From Neostapfia colusana (Eukaryota > Streptophyta > Magnoliopsida > Poales > Poaceae), in assembly GCA_030760725.1 (NCBI GenBank), contig JASWHV010000003.1:110020153-110084152 (forward strand): a stretch of 64,000 bases of DNA, given 5' to 3'. The translations under genes were made by a program, and so were the position numbers. Shown here piece by piece: positions 1 through 11,709 of this stretch. Every line of letters starts with the position of its first letter. Position 1 is the first letter of the stretch. The notes below the pieces were generated by a model, which was not told the origin of the DNA, did not search any database, and saw only the letters and a list, made by a program, of their open reading frames with translations.

Positions 1-1678
1 AACTTTGAGGCAAAGCATAGCCTTAAATTTTGAGTAGCTGGGGGATAAATTTCAGTTGAAAATTTGATTAAAAGAGGAGGAAGTGGGACCCAGTGGTCAG
101 CCTCACAACGTCGGATGTGTCCCGGCGTAACCATGTTCGGTTCACCGTGGACAGCGAGCTATGGCTGGTTTCACCACCTCTTCCCTGCACAGGAAAGGTG
201 CGTTGTTGTCCGTAGATCATGTCGCCGAAAACTTCATGTCAATTGATCAAGTGGGTAGTGAGAATTTTGGGTTTTACCAAACCCTAGTTCATAGCGACGC
301 CGTTCGGTCTATGATCAAATTCGTCGCGCAGCAGTAGCTAGAGCTCATTCTGTTCTAGGAGAAGCTTTGATAGATCCCTGCGGTCCTTGTCGCTCAAACG
401 GCGCTGGAAACCATCAAGGACTGGAGGAGTTCTTCAAGTTTTTGTCGCCCTCATCGTGTTGCGGGCTCGAGTCGCCGGTGAGGTCCCCTCTCCGGTGGCT
501 TTCATGGAGAGAGGTCTATGGGTCGACGTTTTCCAGGTGACACTGGTGCTTTTAGAGCAAACCCTAGCCCGAAAGACCCACTGTCGAGTGAGAACCAGGT
601 CGCCGAAGTGAGGTTCGACATGGTCGCCTGTGCGAGCACCCTTCCGGCTGTTGTCATCCGCTCCCGACCCCACCATCATGTTCAGCACGGTGTAGAACTC
701 ACAGGCATCTAGTTTAAGGAAGTTCGGACCACGGGAACCCCGTCCCGGCGAGCCTCGCCGGCCTGCGCCGACGCGGGAGGCACGGGCAGCGCGAGGAAGA
801 AGAAGGAGGACCGGGTCCCACTGGTCAGCCTCTGTACCGCGCGGGGATCGGCCTTTGGCACCGGATCGGGTGCAGATGCGTGGGAAATAACCCTGTGGCC
901 TCGGTGTTGCCGTCATCTTAGTGGATAGCACCACGGGTGGGGCCCACAGCCAGAATTTAAACATTTCCTCAATTTCCAGATTTAGTGCAAACTTCAAAGA
1001 ACCATAACTCTCAGTGGGAATGTCCAAAATTTGTAAAACAAATTTTTCTGGATTCCTCTCAGTCAGTACTTTGCAGAAATGCAAAGAAATTGATCTGAGG
1101 ATCTATGTAAATTTCTCCAAAATTCATCAAAATTAAATTTTTGGGGATTAATTCCAGAAGATCCCTGTTATGGAATTTCTTCAAATTTGACCAGGTGGTT
1201 CCATGTGATATTACTGATCTCCAGTAAAAGTTTGAGCTTCATTGGAGTTCATTTGATATGCTAAATTGCCTTCCAAAGTTCAGCCTTTATTTGAAAATTC
1301 AAATTTAAAAAGAAACTTTTCAGAACTCCTGTCCAACTTCAAAAATTCATATCTCTCTGTTGGTAGCTCCAAAAATGGTGAAACAAATTTTGTTAGAACC
1401 ATGGAGACTTACCCTAATCAGATCTTCTGCTGTTAGATATGTTAAAGCTTCTGATTTGGCTCAAAATTCAGAGAAGCCTTGTACTTGTGGGAATATTGGA
1501 GACCACGAGGTGCAATGAAATTTCTCCAAATTTTGCTCAGATCATCCTTAGAGAGTCTAGTATCCAGTGGAAAAATCCCATAGCCAATTAAGGATCCTAA
1601 ATAGCAGTAGCTATGAATCGAAGTTACTTTTTATAAGTCCTTAATACTTATACATATATTTTGCTACATTTCATTTAG

Positions 1679-1756
1679 TGACCGAAGATGAGGACGCACC
1701 GGAGCCCTTGGGCGTCCTCCCACCAGAAGCTGACTTCCCATTTAACTCGCAACCAG
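1679..1756 (+). other. Predicted internal LTR exon (exon 2), element C
   Basis: A 78-nt segment after an acceptor-like ATTTAG and ending at CCAG|GCAAGCC, a GC-type 5' splice site. Read with two leading bases and one trailing base (phase 1 at both ends) it is open and acidic: TEDEDAPEPLGVLPPEADF. Equivalent segments with related peptides occur in the LTRs of C2 (7749), D (36820), E (44117, minus) and G (minus). It would join in frame to the exon at 2851. The role is unknown; splicing is inferred from sequence only. Confidence 0.45.
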
Positions 1757-2611
1757 GCAAGCCCCGGTTTGCATTTTAGTACTTTTGCAAATTCTTTATT
1801 TGTATCACTTATGTCTAGGGTGAATGCTTGCATTAGATTTAGGGTGAATGAAACCCCACTTGCATAACCTTTTAAATCCTATGGAGGGTTGGGTAGTTTA
1901 TAAACTCAATAAGTAGAGAATGCCATGCTAATGTTCATAGGATCTCATTAGAAGTCGAGTGGTTGGAATCTACTCGCGAGATAGTATTTATCACACGGGA
2001 TGAAAAGAGGTAGAGAATGGCTTAAAGTGGTGAAAATGAGATCCAGCAGGGGGGATAGGATGCAGTGAGCGGAGGTCTCACGTGCGTAGCCCTGTTGATG
2101 TCAATTTTGGACCGAGCCGTGTGCGGCCCTGCTGGACAAGTATCGAACAGTACCAGATGCATTCTGGCATATGGGAACCAGGAAACCGATGTAATTGGTT
2201 AACCTGGGTGTCGAGGCTTACCCAACTAATTTATAGGAGTGGGTTGAGGGTAGCAAGGTGTAAATCTGCCGATGGGCACAGACACGCTACACGCGGGGAC
2301 CTCCTGCCCGATACGGATGGACCGGTTCGGCATTTGGGTTGCCTTTGAAAGGTTGTCGCATACAACAGAGTAGGAAGGGGTGTGGAATCACGCTTCTGAA
2401 AGTGGGTGTATGTGACGTGTTATCCGTGTGTCTCCTGATTGCAATCACCGTCCCTCGCAGTTATTTGAGTACCCGCTTGTTCACTGCGCTGTGACGTAGT
2501 AAGAAGTGAAATAAGCCAACTGAATATGCTGTATTGAACTAGTAATGTCTTGAAACCTTGTATGATGTAGTTATAGAGCTAAATAAGTTTATATTCCACT
2601 TTGGGCATCAC

Positions 2612-2658
2612 CACATCGGAGGAAAGCGTTTCTTGTTTGATTGTGGACTTCCGATGTG
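2612..2658 (+). other. Conserved LTR hairpin, element C copy
   Basis: Perfect 9-bp stem CACATCGGA (2612-2620) with TCCGATGTG (2650-2658), enclosing a 29-nt interior that contains GCGTTTCTTGTTTGATTG. The same interior, flanked by different but complementary stems, occurs in the LTRs of B and D. It lies in the predicted LTR intron, 192 nt before the acceptor at 2850. Compensatory stem changes argue for a selected RNA structure. Function is unknown. Confidence 0.7.
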
Positions 2659-2850
2659 AGGGCTGCCTAAGGCTCATTAAACTGTTGCTATAAAACTGAA
2701 AGTAAGGATCCACATGTAGGCATGTCTTCATTGCAAAGTCCTTTTTCCTACATTACACATCCCTGCATGTAGAGTTCCATGACTAGTGTTGTCGGCTAAT
2801 CCTTGCTGAGCCATCGTGCTCACGGTTGCAATATTTTGAGCTGTGTGCAG

Positions 2851-2936
2851 GTGAGAGTTATGAGGAAGGTTCTGAGGACGAGGCGATGACCCCGTCGGGG
2901 TACACAGCCAAACTAGAGCCCTGCACGCCGCCGTGA
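2851..2936 (+). other. Predicted terminal LTR exon (exon 3), element C
   Basis: Begins after GTGTGCAG (acceptor-like) and reads in phase 1 as GESYEEGSEDEAMTPSG and on to LEPCTPP, then TGA at 2934-2936. The pattern G-x-x-Y-E-E, acidic run, E-P-C-x-P-P is shared with the D LTR and its duplicate fragment. It would complete the small frame begun at 1679. Reality of the transcript is inference. Confidence 0.45.
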
Positions 2937-3194
2937 TCTCCGTTTGAATGCTGCTAGTGTGTAGCGTCCCCGGGCTGGACGGCTGCACTTTTGCTTAGTT
3001 AGGATGAGAGGCTATCTATGTATAATAATTCTGCTGTTAATTAAGTTTTGTAAAAGACTTCCGCTGTTTTATATCAAATAAAAGTTTGTATGTTGTTCTT
3101 AATCCTTTTTCATGTGTGCTGTTGGGTGCCGCATCGCACGCACCACCCTATGCGATTCCGGAGTGGGTGAACCACGGGGTGGTCCCCACAGACG

Positions 3195-3207
3195 TGATAT
3201 CAGAGCC
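3195..3207 (+). other. Primer binding site, element C
   Basis: TGATATCAGAGCC, one base from the tRNA-iMet complement TGGTATCAGAGCC, placed four bases inside the LTR end at 3190. It primes minus-strand DNA synthesis and fixes the element as plus-strand. Confidence 0.85.
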
Positions 3208-5153
3208 GCATTGGGAATAGCACACTCAAAAAGAGCCTATGTTGAAAACTTAGAAGTAGTCGAGTGAGGATTAGTTACTAAGCCCACATAAGGTCTATGA
3301 TAGTAGTAGATATTATGGTGGAAATGCTAACATATTTGTTATACATTCTGTAACGATGCTCCGACGTCAGGTAAGAGGTATGTTATGCCACCGCAGGCGG
3401 ATCAATTGCGGTAACTCACCATACGAGTAATAGTATGGAAGGATATACCGTGGCTTGGCACGGTAGTGAATATGAGTCTCTGAACCTTCCCATGGTTCTG
3501 AGAGCATATGAAAACGCTGATCTCCAGCGTGCTTTAGGCAAAAGTGAGAATAGCCCATCGTGTGGTAAGCAACACGATAGTATGTAACTCTTGAACATTC
3601 AACGTTCAAAGGGCTATACGCAGCGCTCACCATCGGCATACCTCAACGGTTATGAGGCAGTAGGTGGTATCCGTTAGGTTGATAAAATTCCCAACTGCGA
3701 CGACCCGTTCGCGCTCTACTCGGGTTCCCCGTCGTGTGGTGTGAAAACACAACCATGTACCTTGAGACATGGCTTGACTCAAGGACGATCCGTATGGCAA
3801 TGATACGGACCGTATGTCTTATTATGATATGGAACTGCCTGAAATGTCAAAAACCCTTGTGTGCACCATTATTGTGTGTTCTTCTTCAGGTACATTAACC
3901 ACGTTAGTGCATGACATGTAGAAACCATTTATGAGTGACGTCTTTAGTTCCACCATTTGACACGTATGTGTCGGAATACCGGTTTAGGATTTTTCCTTGG
4001 TGAGGAAACGTAGTACCGAGACTGCATAAAAGGATATTTTCCAAATAAAAGAGTTAAAATGAGGTTTAGGATTCCATTTAGGGGTTAGTAAACTCCTATA
4101 TTAAACTAAGAGTCAATTGGGAGTGTAGATTCATTTCTAAAGGCTTAGGAACAACCTCCCCTGTTTTCGGCAGAAACTTTGCTGAACTTAAACAGGGCAT
4201 AACATAGGATTGGTTGAACCAATGGAAGTGTGGGATACCTTTCTGGATAGGTTTTGAAGTCCTGTACAACTTTTCTATAGAGCTCCAGAACATAATATCC
4301 CTCCAAATGGATGAAAATCTCAGATGAGTATACACTGTCCAGAAACAGGGCAGACCAAAATGCTTTCTTGAATTTTCTGTATTTCAAACGCTAACTTCTG
4401 TAGAAAAATTGCTAAGAGTCAAGTAAGACATCATTGGAAAGTATAGGAAATGTGCTACAATTATGTAGTTCAGTGTTTTCCTAGATGGAGGGCAGAAATA
4501 GTTGGAATTTTGGAAATAAAACAGCCACTTGCAAAGGAGGTGCTGTCAAAATTCCTCAGAAAATTCGGTCAAATTGTAGAGATCATAACTCATAAACTAG
4601 GAAGTCTATAGAGGCAAATAAATACAATCTGGATTCCTTTCTGAGTCTACTACGACTATGTTGTTGAACTCTAGTCCAGATTTTGCCTCCAAGGTGGCCA
4701 AAACAGTTAAATTTTCCCAACTGGTCTGCTGGACCAGAAACTGGACAGAACACCATGTTGAAAATTTTCAACCAAAACATTTAGTTTCACAATTCGACGT
4801 CCAGTGGCTGTTGTAAAACCGCGATTGGAGTCGAAAAGTTTATGCATTTGACATGTCACTTCGAGCTAGGAAATGATTGGGTCCAGTACAATAGCGAGGT
4901 ATTACGCATGCTAACACACTTAACATCCCGTGGCGACCTACAATGGTCGAAATGAACTTTTAACCCATTAAGTTCAAAACTTTGGAACTCGATCTTGTGA
5001 CACGGTCCAGGGATGTATATGTTGTATAAAGTTTATATTTTATCCATATGTGTGATTGTATGCGTATTGTTTATTCCATTCTCGCACTACTATTATATAG
5101 ACTGGATGAAATAAACAAACATGTGCTGACCATTTGAATGGTATGAATGCAGA
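3208..5153 (+). other. Untranslated leader of element C
   Basis: About 1.9 kb between primer site and gag. It has no ORF0 and no credible gene. The first part resembles the leader of B (a motif around CCCACATAAGG near 3280 is shared) and the start of D's leader. Bases 4042-4688 are duplicated at 7007-7648. The leader ends in GAATGCAG|A immediately before the gag ATG, an acceptor-like site repeated at the gag start of every element in the window. Confidence 0.7.
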
Positions 5154-7006
5154 ATGGTGCGTACACGGTCCACGCAAGAGGAGGGAGGTCCAAGTCAGGT
5201 TCGTGGTGACGAGTCTCCACCTCCAGAGCAAACCACGGCACAGCATAAACCACCTCCTCCACCACCAGAACTTCCAAGAAATCTTGCGGAGGTTCTTGCC
5301 GCAGTGCTCGGCTCGCGCGACGAGCAAACCGAGTTGCTGCGTATGCTGGTGCAGCAGAATGCGTCCCGTCCAGGCGGACGCCAAGAAACTGGGCAACGCC
5401 AGCCCCAACAAAATTCCTATTCAGACATCCTGGCGACCCATCCACCGTTCTTTACGGAGGCTGAAGAACCTTTGGAGGCGGACAGCTTCATCCGCACTCT
5501 TGATGCAAAGTTCGGTTTACTTCAGTACACCGAACATCAAAAGACGCTGTATGCAGCGCAACAGCTTCAAGGGGAAGCCGGTACATGGTGGGTGAACTAC
5601 ATCGCCTCATTACCGGCTGGCCATGCCGTCACATGGATGGAGTTCCGGGAGGCGTTCCACGCCTATCACATACCTCCCGGTGTTATGGGAAGGAAGCTCC
5701 AGGAATTCCTGGCGCTGTAACAAGGCGAGAGGAGTGCTCATGAGTACTCCAGGTCATTTAACCGGCTAGTGCAGTATGCGCTAGGATTTGTGAGAACGAA
5801 GGAAGACAAGCACAACGCATTCTTCCGGGGCCTGAATTCTAAGATGAAGGTCCATCTCGCCCAAAGCAATCGCGGCACATTCAACGGCCTAGTTAATGCC
5901 ACGATTCTACAAGAAAATGCTCAGTGCGAGCGCGGTTCTGATAAGAGGAAATGCAGTGCGCTGACGAGCAGCAGTGGTGCGGCGCCACAGAAATACCGCG
6001 TGGTGTATCACTCACCATCCGGTCAGAGATGGCAGCCACCGGCGCGACCGCCCCAGTTTCGCGGTCGACAATATAATGCGCCCGGCTTCCGACCAACGTA
6101 TCCACCACAGCAAAAGCAGCAGCAAAGGATGGTCCCACGTGCGCCTCAATTTCAGCCGCGTGCACCGGGATTCCGTCCTCAAGTCGTAGGGACCACGACA
6201 CCTTACACGTACTTCACGTGTGGCAGTGTCGGGCATATTTCGAGGGACTGCCCCGAACTGCGACAGGGCAGGGGTGCAGCACCGTATCAGGGTGCTAATC
6301 AGCCCAAGAAACCAGCACCAAAACCCGGCAACGTCCACCACTTAGCCATCGAAGACATGCCGGAAGGCGAACCCGTCCTCGTGGGTACGTTTTATTATTT
6401 AGATCATCCCGCAGTCATACTTTTTGACTCCGGTGCCACACATAATTTCATAAGTCAGTCTTATGTTATTAAATATCAATTGCCTATCATTCCCACAAAT
6501 AGTTCATACTTGATATGCTCTCCGGTTGGGAAAATAACAGCTGATAGGATGGTCTATAGAGCACCATTACAATTGGGTGGGAATCTATATCCGACTTCTC
6601 TAATCATGTTAGAGAATCAAAAACTTAATGTCATTTTAGGAATGTCATGGCTACATCGCCATGGTTCTGTTCTTGACATCATTCCACGTGTGGTTCGTTT
6701 AAACTCTCCACTTCATGAACCACATGTTCTTATTCTTGACCGTTCGGTTCAAGAAGCTCCAGCCACATATAACACGGAAGCCACAAAACTTGAGGATATT
6801 CGTGTGGTCCGTGAATACCCGGATGTCTTTCCGGATGATCTGCCGGGCATTCCACCCGAAAGGGATGTCGAGTTTAAGATCGAACTTGTGCCTGGGACGA
6901 CACCGATCTCACGGAGACCGTACAAGATGGCTCCGAATGAGCTAGCTGAATTAAAAGAGCAGCTCAATGATTTAATGAAGAAGGGTTTCATTCGACAAGA
7001 TGGCTC
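5154..7006 (+). pseudogene. gag-pol: gag-protease-RT(start) fragment of element C
   Basis: Capsid/nucleocapsid, aspartic protease and the first residues of reverse transcriptase. The start ATG at 5154 gives MVRTRSTQEEGG, matching the MVRTHS start of element B. A retrotransposon gag domain (W-W-V-N-Y, F-R-E-A-F, H-I-P-P-G) precedes a zinc knuckle near 6210 whose first Cys is Tyr (YFTCGSVGHISRDC). Protease has the active site LFDSGATHNF, and RT begins at RRPYKMAPNELAELK. TAA at 5718-5720 interrupts gag but the frame continues unchanged on both sides. The gene stops abruptly at about 7006 in the RT N-terminus (KKGFIRQ), where leader sequence is joined. RNase H and integrase are absent, so the copy is dead. 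Confidence 0.9.
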
Positions 7007-7648
7007 GAAATAAAAGAGTTAAAATGAGGTTTAGTATTCCATTTAGGGGTTAGTAAACTCCTATATTGAACTATGAGTCAATTGGGAGTGTAGATTCATT
7101 TCTAAAGACTTAGGAACAACCTCCCCTGTTTTATGCAGAAACTTTGCTGAACTTAAACAAAGCATAATTTAGGATTGGTTGAACCAATGAAAGTGTGGGA
7201 TACCATTCTGGAAAGGTTTTGATGTCCTCTACAACTTTTCTGTAGAGCTCCAGAACATAATCTCCCCATCCAAATGGATGAAAATCTCAGATGAGTATAC
7301 GCTGTCCAGAAACAGGGCAGACCAAAATGCTCTCTCGAATTTTCTGTATTTGAACCACAACTTTCTGTAGAAATATTTCTAAGAGTCAAGTAACACGTGT
7401 TGGAAAGTATTGGAAATGTGCTACAACTTTGTAGTTCAGTGTTTTCCTAGATGGAGGGCAGAAATAGTTGGAATTTTGGGAATAAAACAGCCACTTGCAA
7501 AGGAGGTGCTGTCAAAATTCCTGAGAAAATTCTGTTAACTTGTAGAGATCATAACTCACAAACTAGGAAGGCTATAGAGGCAAATAAATACAACCTGGAT
7601 TCCTTTCTGAGTCTACTACAACTATGTTGTTGAACTCTAGTCCAGATT
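7007..7648 (+). repeat. Second copy of element C leader segment
   Basis: Closely matches 4042-4688 over its whole length with scattered substitutions and small indels, in direct orientation. The left junction shares AAATAAAAGAG with both parents; homology ends on the right after CTAGTCCAGATTTT. It holds no gene. Its position after a broken pol marks an illegitimate recombination between two related elements. Confidence 0.85.
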
Positions 7649-9199
7649 TTAGAGCCAAAGGGGAGGGCTAGCTAGAGTTATGGTATTTACATATTCAGTT
7701 GCAAACATTGCATTTAAATTGACATATCGTTAATTTGCTTACGTGTAGTCGCTGAAGGCGAGGAGACCCCGGAAGTGTTGGACTTTCTTCTTCCGGACAA
7801 GACCCTAACCACTGACCAGCAGCAAAAAGGAAAGCCCCGGTTTGCATTTAACATGTTTACAAAGTTTTGCTTTATATACACATAGCTTGAGGTATGTTTG
7901 TGCATTAGGTTTAGGATGGATGAAATCCCAAGTGCATAACCAGATTATTCCCACAAGAGTGATGGTAGTGTCTAAGTACTCGAGTAGTCAGGCTGTGCTT
8001 AATGTTCATAGAACTTTGGTACAAGTTGAGTAGTTGGAATCTACTCGTGAGTATAGGCTTTGGGACACACGGGATTGGTTCGAGTGATGTGATATCACTT
8101 TAGTAAGAAAATGATACTAGGAAGGTGCTAGGGCGCAGCAAGAGGAAGTCTTGTGGGTGCAGCACTGTCCGTGTGCGGCCCCGCTGAACAAGTTTTGAAT
8201 GTACCGAAGGCATATCGGATATATGGGTCTCGATAAACCGATGTAGCCTAAACCTCCGGGCGTCGAGGCATAGCACACCGATTTATAGGTGTAGGTTGAG
8301 GGAAGCCAGGTGGAAATCTGCTAACGGGCATAGAGAGATGTTCCGTGTAGGGAACCTCCTGCTCGTTTCGGTGCGACCGGTTCGACGTTTGGGCTGTTGG
8401 GTGAAAGGTTGTCCCGTACGTCACAGGGTGAGCGTGCTGTGTGCAACTTCGTGTGCGGGCGTACGCAACATGCTATTCGGGTATCACTGCAGGTGTATAT
8501 CGAGTCGATTCACCGACCCTCGCGGTTATGAGTACCGCTTGTTCACTGAGTCGTGACATAGGTTAATATATGAAATGATGTGATTCAATATGGCTGTTAT
8601 GATTAACGTGTATTGCTACATGTGTGCCACCAAATAATGCTCACTAAATTTCAGATTTCATGAACAATTAACTTGTGGCAAAAAGATGAATTAAGGATGA
8701 ACTTGTTGGCGTGTCCTTTGCTGCAATATTTCATCCCATGCTGGTTACGAACTGCATGTAGAGTTTCATGTTTAGATGTGTCGGTTAAGACTTGCTGAGC
8801 CATCGTGCTCATGGTTGCTGCTATTGAGTGTTTGCAGGTGATGACTACCCCACGGACTCGGGGTACGAGTCCACCGGCGAGGGCTACCCTGCTTCGGGGA
8901 CCACAGCTGAGTGGGAGCCGTACAAGCCACGGGGAGCTGAGGAGTGGAGCTAGTGTGGGTTGTCCATAGGGCTGGACAACCGACTTTTGCTAGTTAGGTT
9001 GGCGTGAGTTGTAAAAATTAAGCTTCCGCAGTTGTAGACTCTGTATTTAGATGTAAACTGAAGGCTTGTACTACTTTGTACATATTCAGTTTGTTTCTCT
9101 ATGTAATACAATGTTTTCCTTATGATGTGTGCTGTTGGGTGTTGCATCGTGCGGCACCACCCTATGAGATCCTGGACGTACGGATTTTGGTCTGTCACA
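7649..9199 (+). mobile_element. 3' LTR piece of a second C-like element (C2)
   Basis: The right two-fifths or so of an LTR, ending TCTGTCACA at 9199, exactly where element A coding sequence begins. It follows the order of the C LTR (exon-like block, AAGCCCCGGTTTGCATTTA, TTGCTGAGCCATCGTGCTCA, terminal exon, GTGTGCTGTTGGGTG near the end). It is too diverged from 1-3190 to be its pair, so the copies come from two different elements. The exact LTR end suggests C2 integrated into A and later recombined with C1. The left part of the LTR is missing. Confidence 0.75.
7749..8953 (+). other. Predicted LTR exons 2 (7749-7829) and 3 (8838-8953), C2
   Basis: Exon 2 follows ACGTGTAG and reads AEGEETPEVLDFLLPDKTL in phase 1. 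It matches the D copy (EPEVLDF, then a Q/E-rich end and G-K-x-R-F-A beyond the donor). Its donor is AAG|GAAAGC rather than AG|GCAAGC, so it may be mutated. Exon 3 follows TGTTTGCAG and reads GDDYPTDSGYESTGEGYPAS, continuing to TAG at 8951-8953. The two join in frame over an intron of 1008 nt. Shared peptide pattern across families is seen; a transcript is inferred. Confidence 0.45.
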
Positions 9200-11709
9200 T
9201 CAACCCCGGAACACCATTAATGCATGGCGGGCAAACCCTAAGCCTGGCACCGTCCACCAACTCGCCATAGAGGACGTGCAAGAGGGAGAACCCATCCTTG
9301 CGGGTATGTTCCAACTCCACAAGCATCCCGCTATAGTTTTATTTGATTCAGGCGCCACGCATAATTTCATTATCCAAGCTTATATTGCTGAGCACAGATT
9401 GCAAATACTACCCACCAACAGTCCTTACTTGATTTGTTCACCGGGTGGAAAAATTTCAGCAAGTATGACGTTTCCAAAAGTGCCATTATGCTTAGGGGGT
9501 AGAGTATACCCTACATCTCTCATAGCTTTAGAGGGACAACAGGTCGATGTCATCTTAGGGATGTCGTGGTTAACCCGCCACAGCTCTGTTTTAGACACCG
9601 TCCTATGAGTCATTCATTTGCACCCAGAAATGCAAGTGTCTCATTCATTATTTCTGGACAATCCAGAAATAAAACGTCCAACCATATACCAATCCACTAC
9701 CATCAGATTGGAAGATATTCCAGTAGTCCGTTAGTTCCCTGACGTGTTCCCGGATGATTTACCGGGGATGCCTTCCAACCAAAAGGTGGAGTTCAAGATT
9801 AAAGTTGCACCGGAACTATGCCAATATCCAGAAGGCCGTACAAGATGGCTCCAAAGGAATTGGTGGAATTGAAAACGCAGTTGACGGACTTGCTGGACAA
9901 GGTTTTATTAGGCCAAGCTCCTTGCCATGGGGCTGTTTGGCATTATTCGTGAAGAAAAAGGATGAAATGATGCGGCTTTGCGTGGACTATCGTCCACTAA
10001 ACGCCTTGACTATCAAGAACAAGTACCCGTTGCCATGGATGGACATTTTGTTTGATCAGTTGGTCGAAGAAAAGACCTTCTCCAAAATGGACTTAAGATC
10101 AGGGTACCATCAGATTAAGATACGGGCTGAGGACATTCCGAAGACGGCTTTCTCAACGAGGTACGGGCTTTATGAGTACCTGGTCATGTCCTTCGGCCTC
10201 ACCAACCCTCCAGCTCATTTCATGTACTTGATGAACTCGGTATTCATGCCGGAGCTGGACAAGTTTTTCATGGTCTTCATCAACGACATATTGGTATATT
10301 CCAAGTCGCAGGAAGAACACACGAAGCACCTGCATATAGTCTTGCAACGGCAGCGGGATCACAAGCTATACGTGAAATTCAGAAAGTGCGAATTCTGGAT
10401 ATCGCAAGTACCTTTCCTCGGGCATATTATCTCAGCGGAGGGCATCGCTGTAGACCCAAGCAAGATTAAACAAGTGCTGAATCGGAAGTCCCCGAGGTCT
10501 GTCCACGAGGTAAAGAGTTTCCTCGGACTTGGGGGATATTATCGGAGGTTCATTCCGAACTTCTCAAAGATTGCCAAGCCTATGACCGAGCTGCTGAAGA
10601 AGGCTACCAAATATGTTTGGAGTCAAGCATGTGAAGCAACGTTCAAGGCATTAGTGAAGCACCTAACATCAGCAACGGTTTTGGCGCAGCCAGACACAAC
10701 AAAACCGTTCAATGTGTACTGCAATGCATCCGTCATTGGGCTCGGATGTGTGCTGATGCGAGACCGAAGGGTGGTCGCGTATGGATCACGGAAGCTCCAT
10801 AATCATGAGCAAAACTATCAAATTAATGACGTGGAACTCGCTGCCGTGGTACTCACACTCAAAATGTGGAGGCACTACCTACACGGTAACCTCGTACATT
10901 CATATACCGACCACAAGAGACTCAAGTACATATTCACTCAGAAGGAGTTGAACATGAGGCAGCGAAGATTGTTGGAGCTGATAAGGGATTACAAAATAGA
11001 GATCCATTATCACCCCGGCAAGGCAAATGTGGTGGCAGATGCGCTGAGTCGCAAGTCACACATACATAATCTGACCATTACTCTGTTGTAAGAGAGCGAG
11101 GCACCATTACATGTGGTTCCCCATGGAGCTCTCTACAACTTAGCTCTTATCCCCACCATCCGTGAAGAGATAGCGGCAGCCCAGAAACATGACAAGGGCA
11201 TGTCACATTTGCGGAGACATGTAGACAGTGGGGAACTGAAATATTTCCAGAAAGACGGAGACGGCGTGCTGTGGTTCAATGACAGGATCATCGTACCCCG
11301 TAACCCAGAATTGAGGAAGAGAATTTTTTATGAGACTCACTTGTCAAAGTTCTCTATTCACCCCGGCAGAAACAAGATTTACCACGAGATAAGAAGCAAA
11401 TTTATATGGACACGGATGAAGCGGGAGATCGAGAAATACGTGTTCGAGTGTGATACATGCCGAAGGGTTAAGGCTGACCACATGAAGAAACCGGGACTGT
11501 TGCGACCGCATGGCATTCCTGCCTGGAACTGGGAGGATGTGAGCAAGGACTTCATCGTTTGTTTACCCACCATATTTCAGAAACATGATTCAGTGTAGGT
11601 GATCGTCGACCGGCTCACGAAGGTTGCCCATTTTATCCCGGTCAACACCAACTACAACACCAAGAAGTATGCTGAACTGTACATCTCATGGATTCTTTGC
11701 TTATACGAC
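9200..11709 (+). pseudogene. pol: Element A pol, first part (protease, RT, RNase H, integrase N-terminus)
   Basis: Same family as element D (A at 9200 corresponds to D at about 30798). Protease has LFDSGATHNF (about 9340-9370). RT/RNase H (9754-11091) shows LRSGYHQIKIR, a polymerase motif reading FINDILVYSK (Asn codon 10282-10284 replaces the first catalytic Asp), and YTDHK in RNase H. The integrase HHCC zinc finger (HLSKFSIHPG, CDTC) is kept. Lesions: TGA 9606-9608, TAG 9732-9734, a frameshift near 9817, TAA 11089-11091 and TAG 11596-11598. The left end is cut by the LTR ending at 9199; the right end is split by element B and resumes at 26391. Confidence 0.92.
11705..11709. repeat. Target site duplication of element B (left copy)
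   Basis: ACGAC directly before the LTR start TGTGACGG at 11710; the same five bases follow the other LTR at 26391-26395. The host sequence is the integrase of element A. Confidence 0.95.

Larger units (their letters stand above)
1..3190 (+). mobile_element. 5' LTR of Ty3/Gypsy element C (left end outside window)
   Basis: Long terminal repeat supplying promoter and RNA-processing signals for element C. The right edge is set by a terminal CA at 3190, followed four bases later by a tRNA-iMet primer site. The LTR has the layout shared by the other LTRs here: an AT-rich start, a GC-rich block (about 300-950), AT-rich sequence, a short coding-like exon ending at AG|GCAAGC (1756), a conserved hairpin (2612-2658), and a terminal acidic exon (2851-2936). 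No protein gene of normal size is present; the small frames at 387-611 and 2082-2348 lack any recognisable family. The 5' boundary lies left of the window, so the full length and LTR age cannot be judged. Confidence 0.85.

Noticed and set aside
387..1084. Frames in the C LTR (plus 387-611, minus 434-1084) as genes
   Set aside because: They lie in the LTR GC-rich block, overlap on opposite strands and have no recognisable domain.
2612..2658. The LTR hairpin as a MITE insertion
   Set aside because: It has no target duplication, the interior rather than the ends is conserved, and the stems vary with compensation.
8625..8680. TGCCAC/GTGGCA in C2 LTR as another copy of the hairpin
   Set aside because: Only 6 bp, the interior motif is missing and its distance to the acceptor (157 nt) differs.
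9754..9840. ATG at 9754 as a genuine pol start
   Set aside because: It lies in a shifted frame upstream of the RT; pol is made as part of a polyprotein.
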